Source: Larix sibirica (taxonomy: Eukaryota > Streptophyta > Pinopsida > Pinales > Pinaceae). From it: a stretch of DNA of 22,652 nucleotides. Made by a program: the position numbers and the translations under genes. The notes below the pieces were generated by a model that ran no database searches, was not told where the DNA came from, and saw nothing but the letters and a program-made list of their open reading frames with translations. Positions 1-9,957 of the stretch are shown here, one piece after another (position 1 is the first letter of the stretch; each line of letters starts with the position of its first letter). Location of the stretch: contig NWUY0300106724.1 in the NCBI GenBank assembly GCA_004151065.3, positions 1 to 22,652 of the forward strand, written 5' to 3'.

Positions 1-329
1 AAGGAGATAAGATCTCCTTGTAACATAGATAAGTCATCTAACTCTACGAGAATGGATCACTCTCACTATGAAGCACTCCCACATGGAGTACATAATGTGA
101 CCTTGAGCTCCCTATAGTCAAATCCACATGATTGAACGAGGTTAAGCATCTGAGCCACAAACAAGGACTACGATAGGGCCATTATCTCTGGGTCGCGAAC
201 CCATCCAAGAGAATGATTTGTGGAATGTTAGCCCGATGCTGGAACCATGGAGAAAATTAAAACCTATTAGTTTAGCTTTGATATTTCCAAAAGACTCATC
301 TTATGCACATCTTGATTTGACAATGTCAT

Positions 330-1000
330 TCTTCAAGTTAACATCGCATGCACACTATTCCTTTGTGGTGGCAATCCTTCTAGAAATAATTTATGTGCTA
401 TATCATTGTACTCATACAACAACTTCTCCACTTTTACAAGGATCTTATTTTGCTTTGTTGACCATTCATAGACATCAAGACATGGCGATTTTTCTACTTC
501 TTGTGATTATATGGGATTGAAATTTTGTGAAATTCACTTGTGTACTATATAATCTAGGTTGGCTGTCATTGTAATTGTTGAACAAGTTCTGGTTATAAAT
601 TAAGGGAAAATATTTCTCTTGGAGCTTCATGACTATTTGTCTCCAACTTTGCATCTTTTCCATACCATTTCAAATTTTCTCTTGCAGCATGAAAACCCAC
701 CCTATAGTAGTTTGTCGCTTACACTTGGTACTCACAAATTTTGTTCTCTAAGGGTCCTTGTTTCATCCTCGAGATATTGTTCCATCTCATTGAGCTTATG
801 AATCAATGTTTATGCCTTCAAGCATCTGCCATGGAAACTTCAATATTTTATCCCCTCTTGTTATTGACAAATGCAACAAGGTATGTTGCAATATATCCAT
901 ATTTGAGTATTGACATTATCTTATTCCTCATATTTTGGTTATAATCCACTCTCTTCTACTTCTCTCACTTGTTGTCTAATTCCCAATTCTTCTATTCTCC
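330..1000 (-). pseudogene. Decayed Ty3/gypsy-like gag fragment
   Basis: Read on the minus strand, 475-663 gives a run with W-x(6)-L-x-E-K-Y-F-P followed by Y-x(2)-N-L-x-N, the usual middle of plant Ty3/gypsy Gag (W...L..KF.P..Y...L). After a frameshift, minus-strand codons around 366-389 read L-F-L-E-G-L-P-P, matching the downstream RFL.GL.P motif of the same domain in the right order and spacing. Stops and frameshifts break the rest, so nothing functional can be made. Gag would package the element RNA into cytoplasmic particles. Orientation fits the primer-binding site at 1125-1136, which lies upstream of it on the same strand. The N-terminal part (about 680-1110) has no motif I can defend. 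No protease, RT or integrase is seen because the window ends at base 1. Copia-type gag is the alternative. Confidence 0.5.
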
Positions 1001-1124
1001 TTTATTCTCCTTCATAGTGCTTTCAATTCTTTCTCCTCTTTATGGCATTTATTCTCTCTATTACTTCACATTGTCTTCACCAACCCTTATTCTGCATATT
1101 TCACCTCATAGAGCTTCCAACCTT

Positions 1125-1136
1125 GCTCTAACACTA
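1125..1136 (-). promoter_or_regulatory. Decayed initiator-tRNA-Met primer-binding site
   Basis: On the minus strand these bases read TAGTGTTAGAGC, which differs from the standard plant retrotransposon site TGGTATCAGAGC by transitions only (four positions). It is followed by AAGGTTGG, a common continuation, and preceded by CACCA plus TT, as expected for an LTR ending in CA with a two-base spacer. It lies directly upstream of the gag remnant on the same strand. In a live element this site primes minus-strand DNA synthesis. Confidence 0.5.
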
Positions 1137-1138
1137 AA

Positions 1139-2050
1139 TGGTGTTTGGGGGTGTAATGGGCCCAATCTACCAACTTTCTTAGAGACTATGCACAATAGTC
1201 TATCCCATATGGATTAGAACATAAATGATCTAGATGGTTATTAAATATTCAAAACATAAGAACCATACTAACATATGCAGTGAAATGAATCTACTCATCC
1301 TCATAACAAAAGACATGCATAAAATTTAGTATATGCCCAATCTCTCTCCTCTAGGATTTACAATTGACTTCAAACGACATTGTTGAGTCTAATGATTAGC
1401 CAACATGATCCTCATGGTTTCCATCACATTTATTCTCACATTGGTTAACAATCCAAAGTTGATGGACTCTTTACATGCCTCCATGTTGCTTTAGCTCCAA
1501 ACAACAACACTGTTGAGTCTAATGATTAATGATTAGCCAACATGATGCTCATGGTTTCCATCACATTTATTCTCTCATCGGTTAACAATCCAATGTTGAT
1601 GAACTCTTTGCATGCCTCCATGTTGCTTTAGCTTCCTCTTCTGGACTCTTTTGCTTCCTTTAGAACCTTCTATGTGTGCATGTTGATTCATCTTCAATGT
1701 GTGACTCCTTTCATATTCTCACTCGCTATACACAGTCATCATTATTTTCAAGTGCACTTTTTGTTGAATTGTACCTAATGTCACTTGTCACACTTTGCTC
1801 TTCTTGTCGAGCACTTTTAACCTATGCACTTGAACTGTGTTGTTCTTTTCTCCCATTATTCCCATGCTTTAGTTTTTGTTGCACCTATTTGCATGGTTTT
1901 CTTTGGGCCACTTTTCTAATGCCCACCATGCTTATAAATTCAAAGATGCTCCTACATCAAAAACAATTTCTCAATTATTTTGACATGTCATAATCTGTCT
2001 TCTTAGCTTCATGGATCTGCATGTCCACCGACTCTACAAATTTTCTCTAA
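1139..2050 (-). mobile_element. Putative 5' LTR of the minus-strand element, outer edge not located
   Basis: The inner edge is set by the CA at 1140-1139 (minus strand) next to the primer-binding site. The minus strand here ends TTACACCCCCAAACACCA, a plausible LTR terminus. The outer TG edge could not be fixed because no second LTR and no target-site duplication are available; 2050 is only a placeholder before the more gene-like island. The segment carries a two-copy tandem duplication (1371-1632), a common feature of LTR regulatory regions, and no coding sequence that I recognise. Confidence 0.3.
1371..1632. repeat. Two-copy tandem duplication, about 130-bp unit
   Basis: TGTTGAGTCTAATGATTAG begins at 1381 and its counterpart at 1511, and both copies run to ATGCCTCCATGTTGCTTTAGC. 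The second copy carries an internal duplication of AATGATT, giving AATGATTAATGATTAG. The copies differ at scattered positions, so the duplication is old. It lies inside the putative LTR. Confidence 0.85.
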
Positions 2051-2316
2051 ATTATGAGAAGGACAATGCCATGAATTCAATTGAATTTAATCTTTCCATC
2101 ATCTGCTACATTAAATGCATTTAAAAATGATTTAAATCAAGGTCCAAAACAATATTACAATTGCAATATTGCAATTTGTTTTCTGCAAGCTAATAGATGT
2201 CTTGATCTGCTTCAAAAAGGTCGCTGCAACACGGAAGCTGAAGCGGAATGTCTCTCTTTTGTATGAATAACAGATTGCCTTTCATCATGCATCATGATTT
2301 TGCTCAATAAAGTCTG

Positions 2317-2365
2317 CAAATGGCATCGTATCATGGTTCGTAAATGGCGTTGGACCATAGTTTGG
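2317..2365. repeat. Imperfect 24-25-bp tandem pair
   Basis: GCAAATGGCATCGTATCATG at 2317 and GTAAATGGCGTTGGACCATAG at 2341 are diverged neighbouring copies just upstream of the short ORF at 2405. The match is weak and may be chance. Confidence 0.35.
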
Positions 2366-2404
2366 TAAAAAAACGAGCTCTCTGAATGTAGAGAAAGAAG
2401 AATA

Positions 2405-2626
2405 ATGAGGTTCTTAGCAGCCAGATTGGTGGGTACAGAGGATGCATTCTTTTACCAGCAGTCCAAAGTTGCAGCTGGTCGTCTCAGAGTGAAGCTGGCG
2501 GAGTCACTTTGGAAAATAATATTAGAAAACCCTGATATAAACTTATTGCTCAACGGCTCCTCGCACTCGATCATCATCTCAACAACCATGAAACCTGCAA
2601 TTCATATCTTCATCAAACAGCACTGA
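2405..2626 (+). pseudogene. Possible exon-1 fragment of a plant-specific protein
   Basis: A 73-codon ORF starts at ATG 2405 after a purine-rich leader (GAGAAAGAAGAATA). Its first 28 residues contain F-L-A-x-R-L-V-G-T-E-D-A-F-F and Q-Q-S-K-V-A-A-G-R-L. This resembles an N-terminal motif (FLAGRLAG-E-AYF-QESK-AV-RL) that I associate with an uncharacterised plant protein family. The similarity is from memory and needs a search. The flanking 2200-2540 is less AT-rich than its surroundings, as a genic island would be. After about residue 30 the sequence loses the resemblance, which may mark an exon end or decay. No downstream exon was found. It could also be a chance ORF. Confidence 0.3.
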
Positions 2627-2629
2627 AGG

Positions 2630-3740
2630 TCTTTAGGAAGTCGACGAGTTTCTAGCCAAACATTTTTTGGGGGATAGAATATTTCATCACAAAGAATTTT
2701 TTCACACTTGGAGAAAATTACAGCCTACTTACTTACAAGCTATTTGGAGAAGTCTCACCAGAAAAAAACTAATTTAATTTTCCTTATGCTTGAGATTATG
2801 GATGTGGGAACCTAAACTAGAGGACAATAAGAAGAGGTCATCATATATGAAGTGATATACAATTGGGTTTGGAGGAAAATATAATTAGAGGACAATAAGA
2901 CTCAGGTCATCATATATGAAGTGATATACAATTGGGTTTGGAGGAAAATATAATTGATCGATTTGATATATGAAGTGATATACAATTGGGTTTGGAGGAA
3001 AATATAATTGAGCGATTTGAAAGTGACAATGTGTATATAGCTTAAAAATAGTATCTACACTTGGAACGATAGTTAACCTATTATGACAAGATGGAAATAT
3101 TATTATAGAAAGATATGGATTTTGAAAAAAGGAGAAGGTTTCTAAAGCATTGATCTTCAACATTTAGTAGGTATATATCTGATTTATAAAGCATTCCAAC
3201 AATTTTTTTTATGATAACTTATTGTAGATAATGTAATCATAACCACCTTAAAAGGTTGAGATAAACAAAACAAGAGTAATAGCTAGATACTTCTTAAAAA
3301 ATGATGTATTGTAAAGGAGAGTTGGGCTAGAAGTTCCACAACCAAAATTGATGGGAATGCACTTGGTAATAAAAACAGTGTAAGGAAACCTAGAACATGA
3401 AGGAAGATTATGGAATTTTCATGAGGGAATAATCACGATGAAGTAGAAAGGATAACTTAACACTCTTGAGGTATCCCTTGAATGAGTAAACCTTTGGCAA
3501 ATTGTTGTGGAAACACATAAGTTTTCTTGAATAAGAAACAAGATAAGAATCACTACAGGGTCTAAATAAGGGCACCGCCTCTTGAGAAGCAAATATTGTC
3601 AATTAACTAGTTTGAGTTAAATAATTGGGGATGATCATGCATACTATTACAAGGAATTTATACTTCTTTGATTTGCCTATGAGAGAAGATATCAAATGGA
3701 CATAAGATGATGTGACTAGTTCAGGTGATGGAAGGTAGGG
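2630..3740. other. Non-coding stretch without recognisable gene
   Basis: AT-rich sequence in which the only structure I see is the three-copy repeat at 2818-3007. The ORFs on either strand are short and of low complexity; the minus-strand one at 2885-3163 is simply the tandem repeat translated. No terminal repeats, RNA gene or splice-flanked coding run was found. Confidence 0.6.
2818..3007. repeat. Three-copy tandem repeat (69- and 54-bp spacing)
   Basis: The core TATGAAGTGATATACAATTG, continuing as GGTTTGGAGGAAAATATAAT, is present three times with ATATATGA starting at 2843, 2912 and 2966. Copies 1 and 2 share the longer unit starting TAGAGGACAATAAGA at 2818 and 2886. Copy 3 replaces that lead with a shorter one, TGATCGATTTGA, whose near twin TGAGCGATTTGA follows the third core at 3009. 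The cores are almost identical, so the expansion is recent compared with the surrounding elements. Confidence 0.9.
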
Positions 3741-4319
3741 CATGATGGAATCCACAATCAATGATATTGATGATATACAACTAGTGGATTATTCCAATGG
3801 CCCCACAGAAGGGGTCAATATTTTCAAATATACAAGCACCATTCCTTTGATGGAGTCCCTTGGTCTTCATAACTTATCCTCCATGTTAAGTAAACAAGGG
3901 GTGGTTTCATTGGTGATTTCTTTGAATAATAGGGCTAGAGTGAAATCTCTAGGCACGGAGGCGAGTTGTTAGGGTACTATCAAGAGTAGTGAATGTGCAA
4001 CATTGCTGACATGTGATAGGTCCGCAGTAGCGAAAATTGGTGTTAATGACCTTGGAGTTCGTTATGACGGAAGAAACGATCGTCACTCTTTTCAAAGCTG
4101 GCAGAAACATTGTTGAATAGGAGGAATGTGGGAGGTTCTCATGCACATTTTGCTAGGTTTTTTGAAGTTTTGTTTTGAAGGAGGTTTCAATGGAGAAGGG
4201 GAACGTGTTAGGAGGTAGGGTTCTTTTTAGGGGCATTCTTGATTTGGGTTGTTTGATTAATGATAATCCAACTATTGGGAATGTCTCTAGTGTCGAGGGA
4301 ATTTCAAACTAGAATAGAA

Positions 4320-5459
4320 GGAGAATATTTCTTAGGAAGAAGAAGGACGAGGCTAGATTTGTTATGGGTGAGGATATTCAAGTAGACCAAATCTTGTCTT
4401 ATACTGGGAAAAACCTTGTGGAAAAAATTGCTAAACATTAGATGGCTAAGGAAACAATAAATAATTGGATACAAAGCAAGTGGTTGTTGGTGTTTGGTTA
4501 CGCTCCATCCTTTAACTTGCTATGGCATGGATGGATTAGCTTTGTGTTTCAATTTGAGGATGCAACTTTGATCCTTGGAGGTAATTGGCTATGGGGTTTA
4601 GGCTATTTAAATTTAAATCCATGCCATCCATACTTTGATTCTAAATATGAGGTGGCTACTGTCATACCCATTTCGGTGAAATTTCTAAGTCTACCAATGG
4701 AATTATGGATCAATGGTTGTATCTCAACTCCAGGAAATGGAATTGGAAGAACCATTATAGTGGACTGTGATTATAAAACATATTGTAGGTTGTTAGTTGC
4801 CTATGCATTAGTGGAAATTGACACTAAGGATAGTTTTTTTGAAAATTTGGAGATCATCTATGGTAGGAAGATATTTAATTAGTCGTTGGATTACTCCATT
4901 GTCCCTTTTCAATGTAGCAGATGCCATTAATATGGCCACCTGAGTAAAGAATGTACTTTACCCTTCAAGAAGTATGTCTAGAGGAAGAAGGAGGTCACAA
5001 ACCCTATTGAGGGAAAAATATTGATATCCAAAGATCATTAGAGGGAATTTTGAAAATGCAAAGAAGATAGAAGATGTTGATTCCCAGGCGAGTGTTCGTG
5101 AGGTTCAAATTACAGGGGTCATCCTCAATTCTAAGGGGATTATGATTCCACAACCTCTAGTTCAAAACAACTTTGAGATTGTTCCTGTCAAACTCAATTT
5201 GTCTATTAAAGGTTCGATCAATGTTGAGCCCCATGTCTCACAAGAGGTCGAAGTCGAGGGCGAAGTCACTGCGGTCAGTCCCGAGGCTTTGGATAAAAGA
5301 TGTAAGCGTCCATTGAATTGTGATATTATAATTCCTGCGATTACCGGTAATGTTGATGTTATTTCTAAGGTCAAATATATGACTATAATTGAGGGTTCAA
5401 AAACACTTTGTGCCTATTCTGGGAAAAATGATCATGGGGTTTTTTGGGTGTTGGCATGA
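4320..5459 (+). pseudogene. LINE ORF1 remnant: DUF4283-like domain and zinc knuckle
   Basis: ORF1 proteins bind the LINE RNA. The longest open piece (4442-4882) has W-I-Q-S-K-W near its start, then G-W-I-S-F-x-F, G-N-W-L-W-G and L-N-P-C-H-P-Y-F-D, the pattern of the DUF4283-type domain of plant LINE ORF1. It ends in the L-D-Y-S-x-V-P-F-x-C stretch that leads into the knuckle. Translation continues through two stops to C-x2-C-x4-H-x4-C at 4913-4954, a complete CCHC set with one internal stop (TAA 4928). An in-frame TAG (4439-4441) also separates this piece from recognisable upstream coding. A charged, low-similarity linker with an open frame at 5142-5459 follows and leads to ORF2. The assignment is firm at the level of LINE ORF1; the family subtype is not determined. 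Confidence 0.8.
4913..4954 (+). other. CCHC zinc-knuckle coding motif in ORF1
   Basis: Codons read C-x2-C-x4-H-x4-C with Cys at 4913, Cys at 4922, His at 4937 and Cys at 4952. All four metal ligands survive even though the second spacer contains a TAA stop. It lies just after the DUF4283-like domain, its usual place. Confidence 0.8.
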
Positions 5460-5845
5460 GTATGTGGTTCTACAAAGTTCTACTTTTGAGTTATTTTTTG
5501 TTGTTGTTCATTCTTGGGGAAATTTATTTCCGACAATTTGGATAAAGATGTCTTGAATTCATGAGGGAGTTTCTCTTCCGGTGAAGATTGAGGGAGACCA
5601 CGTTATGACCTTCGTCCTTAAAACTAGAAGTAGGAGGGAAGGTAATAAAGGTTTTGGGATCTGATCAAAACAAGGATCCATGAATATATCAAGCCTAGGG
5701 GACAATCATTTATGTTTCAAGCAAATACTAAGGATATTAGAGAAATTAAACAAATTCAACAATGATTCAACAATGACCCATTATTGGGGTACTTAAGAGT
5801 TGTACAAACCTCAAAAGGTGGTTTCACTAGAAGATATTGTCTACC

Positions 5846-6616
5846 AATATTAGGGGTTTGGGTAGTATACCCAAAAAGATTGACTTGAAAGACTTGTTGA
5901 AGTAGAGAAGCCAAGCATATTTTTTTTTTACTCCAAGAAACTATGGGTAGAGGGGTCATCATCATGAAATATTTGAAAAAGTGTTATAAGGGAAGAGAGT
6001 TTACCTACACAAATTTAAATGATGTATCTAGAGGATTAATTATAGCTTGGTTTACAAATTTAACTTTAATCAATTATTTTGTTGTATTTGTAGGTCTATG
6101 CATGGAACTTTATAATAAATCGTGAGCAAGTCTTTTACTATTCTAAATGTGTATGGATATTATGAGGACAAGCATATATTTTTGGAAAGGGTCTTCAATT
6201 TAGAAGTCATTCGTGAAGGTATACTGATTATTGGCAGTGATTTGAATTTTATATTGAATATAACGGAGATGTGGGGTGATTCAACTTGTGTGGATAGGTT
6301 GGAAGAGTTCTTCTTAAATCACATTGAAAGTGACGATTTAGTAGATGTGGAATCAATTTCCGTCAAGCCAATGTGGTGGAACAATAGGGAAGGAAGGGAT
6401 GTTGTGTCAAAACGACTAGATAGATTTTTAGTCTCAACTACATTATTGCAACATGTGGACAAGTACAAATCTTGGATAGAGGATGGAAGATTGTTTGACC
6501 ATAGTCCAATCTTTCTACAATTTGAAATAAATGATCAAAAGTCAGGGAGTCCCTTTAAGTTTAATTCAAGGTGGTTCCTAGAAGAGGATTTCCAAGAGAT
6601 GGTGAGAACCACCTAG
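5846..6616 (+). pseudogene. LINE ORF2 apurinic-like endonuclease domain remnant
   Basis: This domain nicks target DNA to start target-primed reverse transcription. The N-terminal signature N-I-R-G-L-G begins at 5846. After frameshifts, a 164-codon open piece (6122-6616) carries L-N-V-Y-G near residue 8, I-I-G-S-D-L-N at 36-42 (the G-D-x-N catalytic box), K-R-L-D-R-F-L at 97-103 and F-D-H-S-P at 125-129. The last corresponds to the S-D-H-x-P catalytic box, with Ser changed to Phe but Asp and His kept. The run ends at TAG 6614-6616; the residues before it (F-x-F-x-x-R-W) match the linker that follows EN in plant LINEs. Confidence 0.85.
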
Positions 6617-7150
6617 AGGAGTTACAATCAAAACTTAAGAGCCTCAACAAGTGTACTATTTTCTAGCGCTTTAAAGGCAATTAAAAATAAGGTAGTTGTT
6701 TGGGCATGTGATAGGTTTAGAAATGGAGACAAGCAACTCAATGAGATCGAGGAGCGAAATTATGAGATGTTTAAGTGGATAATAGTGGCATTTTTTAGGA
6801 AGCATGCCTAATTAGAATTAAATAATGGAGGATAATAAAATGAAATTATTGGATGATAGAGAGGTTGATTGGAGACTGAAAAGTTGGGCTACTTTGAGTT
6901 AGGAGATTAGAACACAATTTTTTTCACAAATTTTCCAATCATCGAAAAAATATTGATACAGTTTGGGAGATGGTGAATGAATATGGGACTTATGTTAGAA
7001 ACTTCATGGAATTGGATGCATTAGGTGTAATATATTTTGGGAGGATTTATAAAGAACCCGTGACAACAAACATAGAAAAGATAATTAAGGTTTCAAATTT
7101 CTTTCCAAGACTAGTGTTTGATGAGGAAAATAGATAAATATTTGAGGAGA
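6617..7150 (+). pseudogene. LINE ORF2 linker between endonuclease and RT, heavily disrupted
   Basis: Short pieces in shifting frames resemble the linker of plant LINE ORF2, including the segment around 6860-7000 that corresponds to the usual W-x-x-x-S-x-x-x-W-L-x-x-G-D-x-N-T-x-F-F-H stretch and the following F-x-x-L-Y region. Several stops and frameshifts occur, so only colinearity supports the call. Confidence 0.6.
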
Positions 7151-8205
7151 TAACTCCTGATGAGCCCTTGGATATATTAACAACATTTAGAAACAACAAG
7201 ATTCCTAGCCTAGATGGATGGTTAATTGAGTTTTACTTGGGGTTCTCTGATTTACTGGGTGATGGTTTACTATGGGTGATGGAAGAGATCAAGCTTACAG
7301 GTAAACTGTTTGGACCTTTAAACTCTACCTTCATTGCTTTGATTCCTAAAGATGAAAAAACAAAATATTTTGATGATTATCGACCTATTTATCTTTGCAA
7401 CTACATATATAAGATCATTTCTAAGGTCTTGGTATTCAAACTGAAAACACTTTTCTTAGATTCTATCTCTCTAGAGCAATTTATATTTTTAATGGGAAGG
7501 TAGATTCATGAAGCAATATGTTATGCACAAGGTCTACACTCCATTAGATTAAGAAATATGCTAACTACAGTGGTAACATTAGACCTCTCCAAGGATTATG
7601 TCAGAACTTGTTGGCTATACTTAAGGCTTTTTCTAATACATAATGGCTTTAACTTGTTAGTGGCTAATTGGATTAAGGGTTATATGTGTTCTGTATATTT
7701 TGTTGTTCTTGTAAATGGATATGCTTCATTGTTTATTACACATTCAAGAGGAATGAGGAAGGCATGCAATTTATCCCCCTACTTGTTCTTATTGGTGCCT
7801 AAAGGGATTATTAAATGCATACTGGAGGCTAAGAGATCTAGAATTATCAAAGTGGAAAATTTTGGTGGAGATGGATTTCTTACTCACCTTTTATTTGTTA
7901 ATGATGTTTTGCTTTTCACAAATGTGAATATGGTTGAAGGCCAAACATTGAAGGATATTTTCCACCTATATTGCAAAGTCACGTGCATGGAAATTAATTT
8001 TCAAGTCTTAGACGAGTTTCAATGATATGAATAATGAAGCACAACAAACTATGAATCTTTTTTTTTGCAAACTTGAATTTGGATTATGAGCTCAAATATT
8101 TGGGCTTCACCCTAAAACCAAATGGTTACTTAAAACAAAATTAACACTAGATTTTAGGTAAAGTTGAAAGGAAGATTAACTTCTAGTGTAACAAGTTGCT
8201 ATCAA
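7151..8205 (+). pseudogene. LINE ORF2 reverse transcriptase domain, first part
   Basis: The polymerase domain of the LINE. 7168-7503 holds K-I-P-S-L-D-G-W (normally K-x-P-G-P-D-G), F-I-A-L-I-P-K and Y-R-P-I-x-L-C-N-x-x-Y-K-I, hallmark RT motifs of plant non-LTR elements. It then has Q-F-x-F-L-x-G-R followed by TAG where Gln is expected. 7558-8025 holds L-D-L-S-K (motif A; the following A-Y-D-R has become D-Y-V-R), G-M-R-K-A-C-N-L-S-P (motif B) and L-L-F-V-N-D-V (motif C). In motif C the first Asp of the F-x-D-D box is Asn (AAT, 7900-7902), so the catalytic pair is broken. After 8025 the reading shifts frame, passes L-G-F-T-L-K-P and reaches C-N-K-L-L-S at 8205, where the insertion interrupts it. 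Confidence 0.9.
8201..8205. repeat. Left copy of 5-bp target-site duplication ATCAA
   Basis: ATCAA lies immediately before TGTAATGACG. The identical 5 bases follow the element's terminal TTACA at 10557-10561. Five-base duplications are typical of LTR-retrotransposon integration. Confidence 0.85.
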
Positions 8206-8975
8206 TGTAATGACGTGTATTTTGTCTTAACAACTAAACAACATTATAACCTATTTTGCATTTCTTTGCTTATTATCTATTGGACTCAACTTGGATGATA
8301 AAACTATATTGTGGATTTATGAACCTACCTATATGCAAAAGTTATGTTTTAAGTTTATTGTATATATTATCAATGATGACAGTTGTGTGATTTGATTCCC
8401 ACATGCAAATCTAAATACAAGGATAGGCTACATATATATCCATTAAAGTTATAATTAAATGAAAAAATGGGTGCCATGTACATGATGAATACATTAGCTT
8501 GTTTACATTGTTTGAAAATAGACAACTTGGTAATTACTTGTAAACAATAAAATATTATGCATGATCTTATGTTTTCACCCATGCATTTAGAAATGCTTCC
8601 TAGTTTTAAGTTTATGCTTTTTCGATTTTTTCAAAGGGTGAGAAAGCCATTGCTTCCACTCATATGAGACTAACCCAAATGTTAGAGGGGCTTAGTGATA
8701 TCCATATACTTGTAGTACTAAAGTGAACTTGATGTTGTTGACAATAAAAGAGAAAAGGGTAAGTAATGAAGTGTTTATTTCGTGGCTTAATTGTTGGTTC
8801 ATACATTGCGATTATATGTGGGCTACTATAGGTTTTTACATGAAACGTGGTTTCCCAAACTAGTTATTTGATGACGCAACTCTAAGAACAACAATAAAAG
8901 CACAATATGATTATTGATAGAGTGTTGACTCTAGTTCCATTGGGAGTGGTGGAGGTATTACCCATCACTTATCCT

Positions 8976-9023
8976 CTAAAACCTGGAGTTGTGGCAAGGC
9001 TAAAACCTGGAGTTGTGGCAAGG
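8976..9023. repeat. Perfect 24-bp tandem duplication
   Basis: CTAAAACCTGGAGTTGTGGC plus AAGG occurs at 8976-8999 and again, identically, at 9000-9023. No mismatch separates the copies, so this is a recent slippage or duplication inside the older insertion. Confidence 0.95.
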
Positions 9024-9920
9024 CCATGTTAAGACATGCTCCCCAAGTTGTGTGATGGTGACTATTGGTTTCCTATTGGGGAATTTAGGTCGATTTAATC
9101 AATTCTTTGTGTATGGGTTATATCTAGGGTTAATTAAATATAGTTGACACTCTAGTGCCATATTCAAACAGAGGAATGGATAGGATGTGAAAGATAGAAG
9201 TAGGTTAGGAAGGATGGATGGTTCAGAGTAGTGAGGATGTTGTTTGAGAATTAGATATTCCACTTTAGTTTTGTACTTGGTTCATTTTATGTTTAAATCA
9301 CACGTTTAATTCATTTAGGATAAATCTAAGCATAATGTTCAATTGGTACTAATGTGTTGTGACTTAGTTATCAAGATTGTATACTATGTGTTTACTTGAT
9401 TATTGCATTGCATGTGTGAGTATGATCATTAAGGAACTATGCATTAGAGGTGATGATGGTTATCTTTAGTACATGCACAAGCTATGTGTATGCTAAGTAT
9501 ACATACATACCTTGCATGTGTACACTAGTATCGCTTTAATATATATTAGTTATTAAATTATTATTATTATTCATGGTTGATGCATGATGGGTACAATAAA
9601 GGTTAAAATATATAATTGTAATTAATATTTCATTGTGTTAATTTGCATTTCATTTAGATTAATGTACCTTTCATTTTGTATAAGTTACATTTCATTTTAG
9701 GGTTTAATTCATTTAAGTAGCGGATAGGATTTCAAATTATTACCAAATATGATCTGATGTGATTGGAATTTATCTTGCTTTAGATAATTTATGATAAATT
9801 TATATTTTCTTATATTCTAACTTACAAGATGTGAATTAAATTTGATGTGAAATGTGTCTTACAAAGTGGGTTGTTAGATAACTTGTGTTTGGTAGGTGAA
9901 TTATTATTACATGATATTTG

Positions 9921-9957
9921 ACCTTCCTAGGGCCCTTCGTGGGAGGACTAGGAAGGT
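9921..9957. repeat. Inverted repeat with 10-bp perfect stem
   Basis: ACCTTCCTAG (9921-9930) is the exact reverse complement of CTAGGAAGGT (9948-9957), with a 17-base GC-rich loop. This is the most GC-rich and most self-complementary spot in the nested insertion. It could be an LTR structural element or chance. Confidence 0.7.

Noticed and set aside
1-19. Palindrome AAGGAGAT-AAG-ATCTCCTT at the window start
   Set aside because: An 8-bp stem is real but short; with the left context missing it cannot be tied to a terminator or transposon end.
218-1217. Series of plus-strand ORFs over the first 1.2 kb
   Set aside because: They are opposite-strand shadows of the minus-strand gag remnant and of TC-rich sequence.
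1676-1993. 105-codon plus-strand ORF rich in Cys, Leu and Ser
   Set aside because: Composition follows the CT-rich DNA, there is no domain, and it lies in the putative LTR.
3190-3202. GCATTCCAACA as the outer end of the minus-strand LTR (TGTTGGAATGC on the minus strand)
   Set aside because: It looks like an LTR start, but the resulting 2-kb LTR would swallow the gene-like island and the triple repeat, and no target-site duplication supports it.
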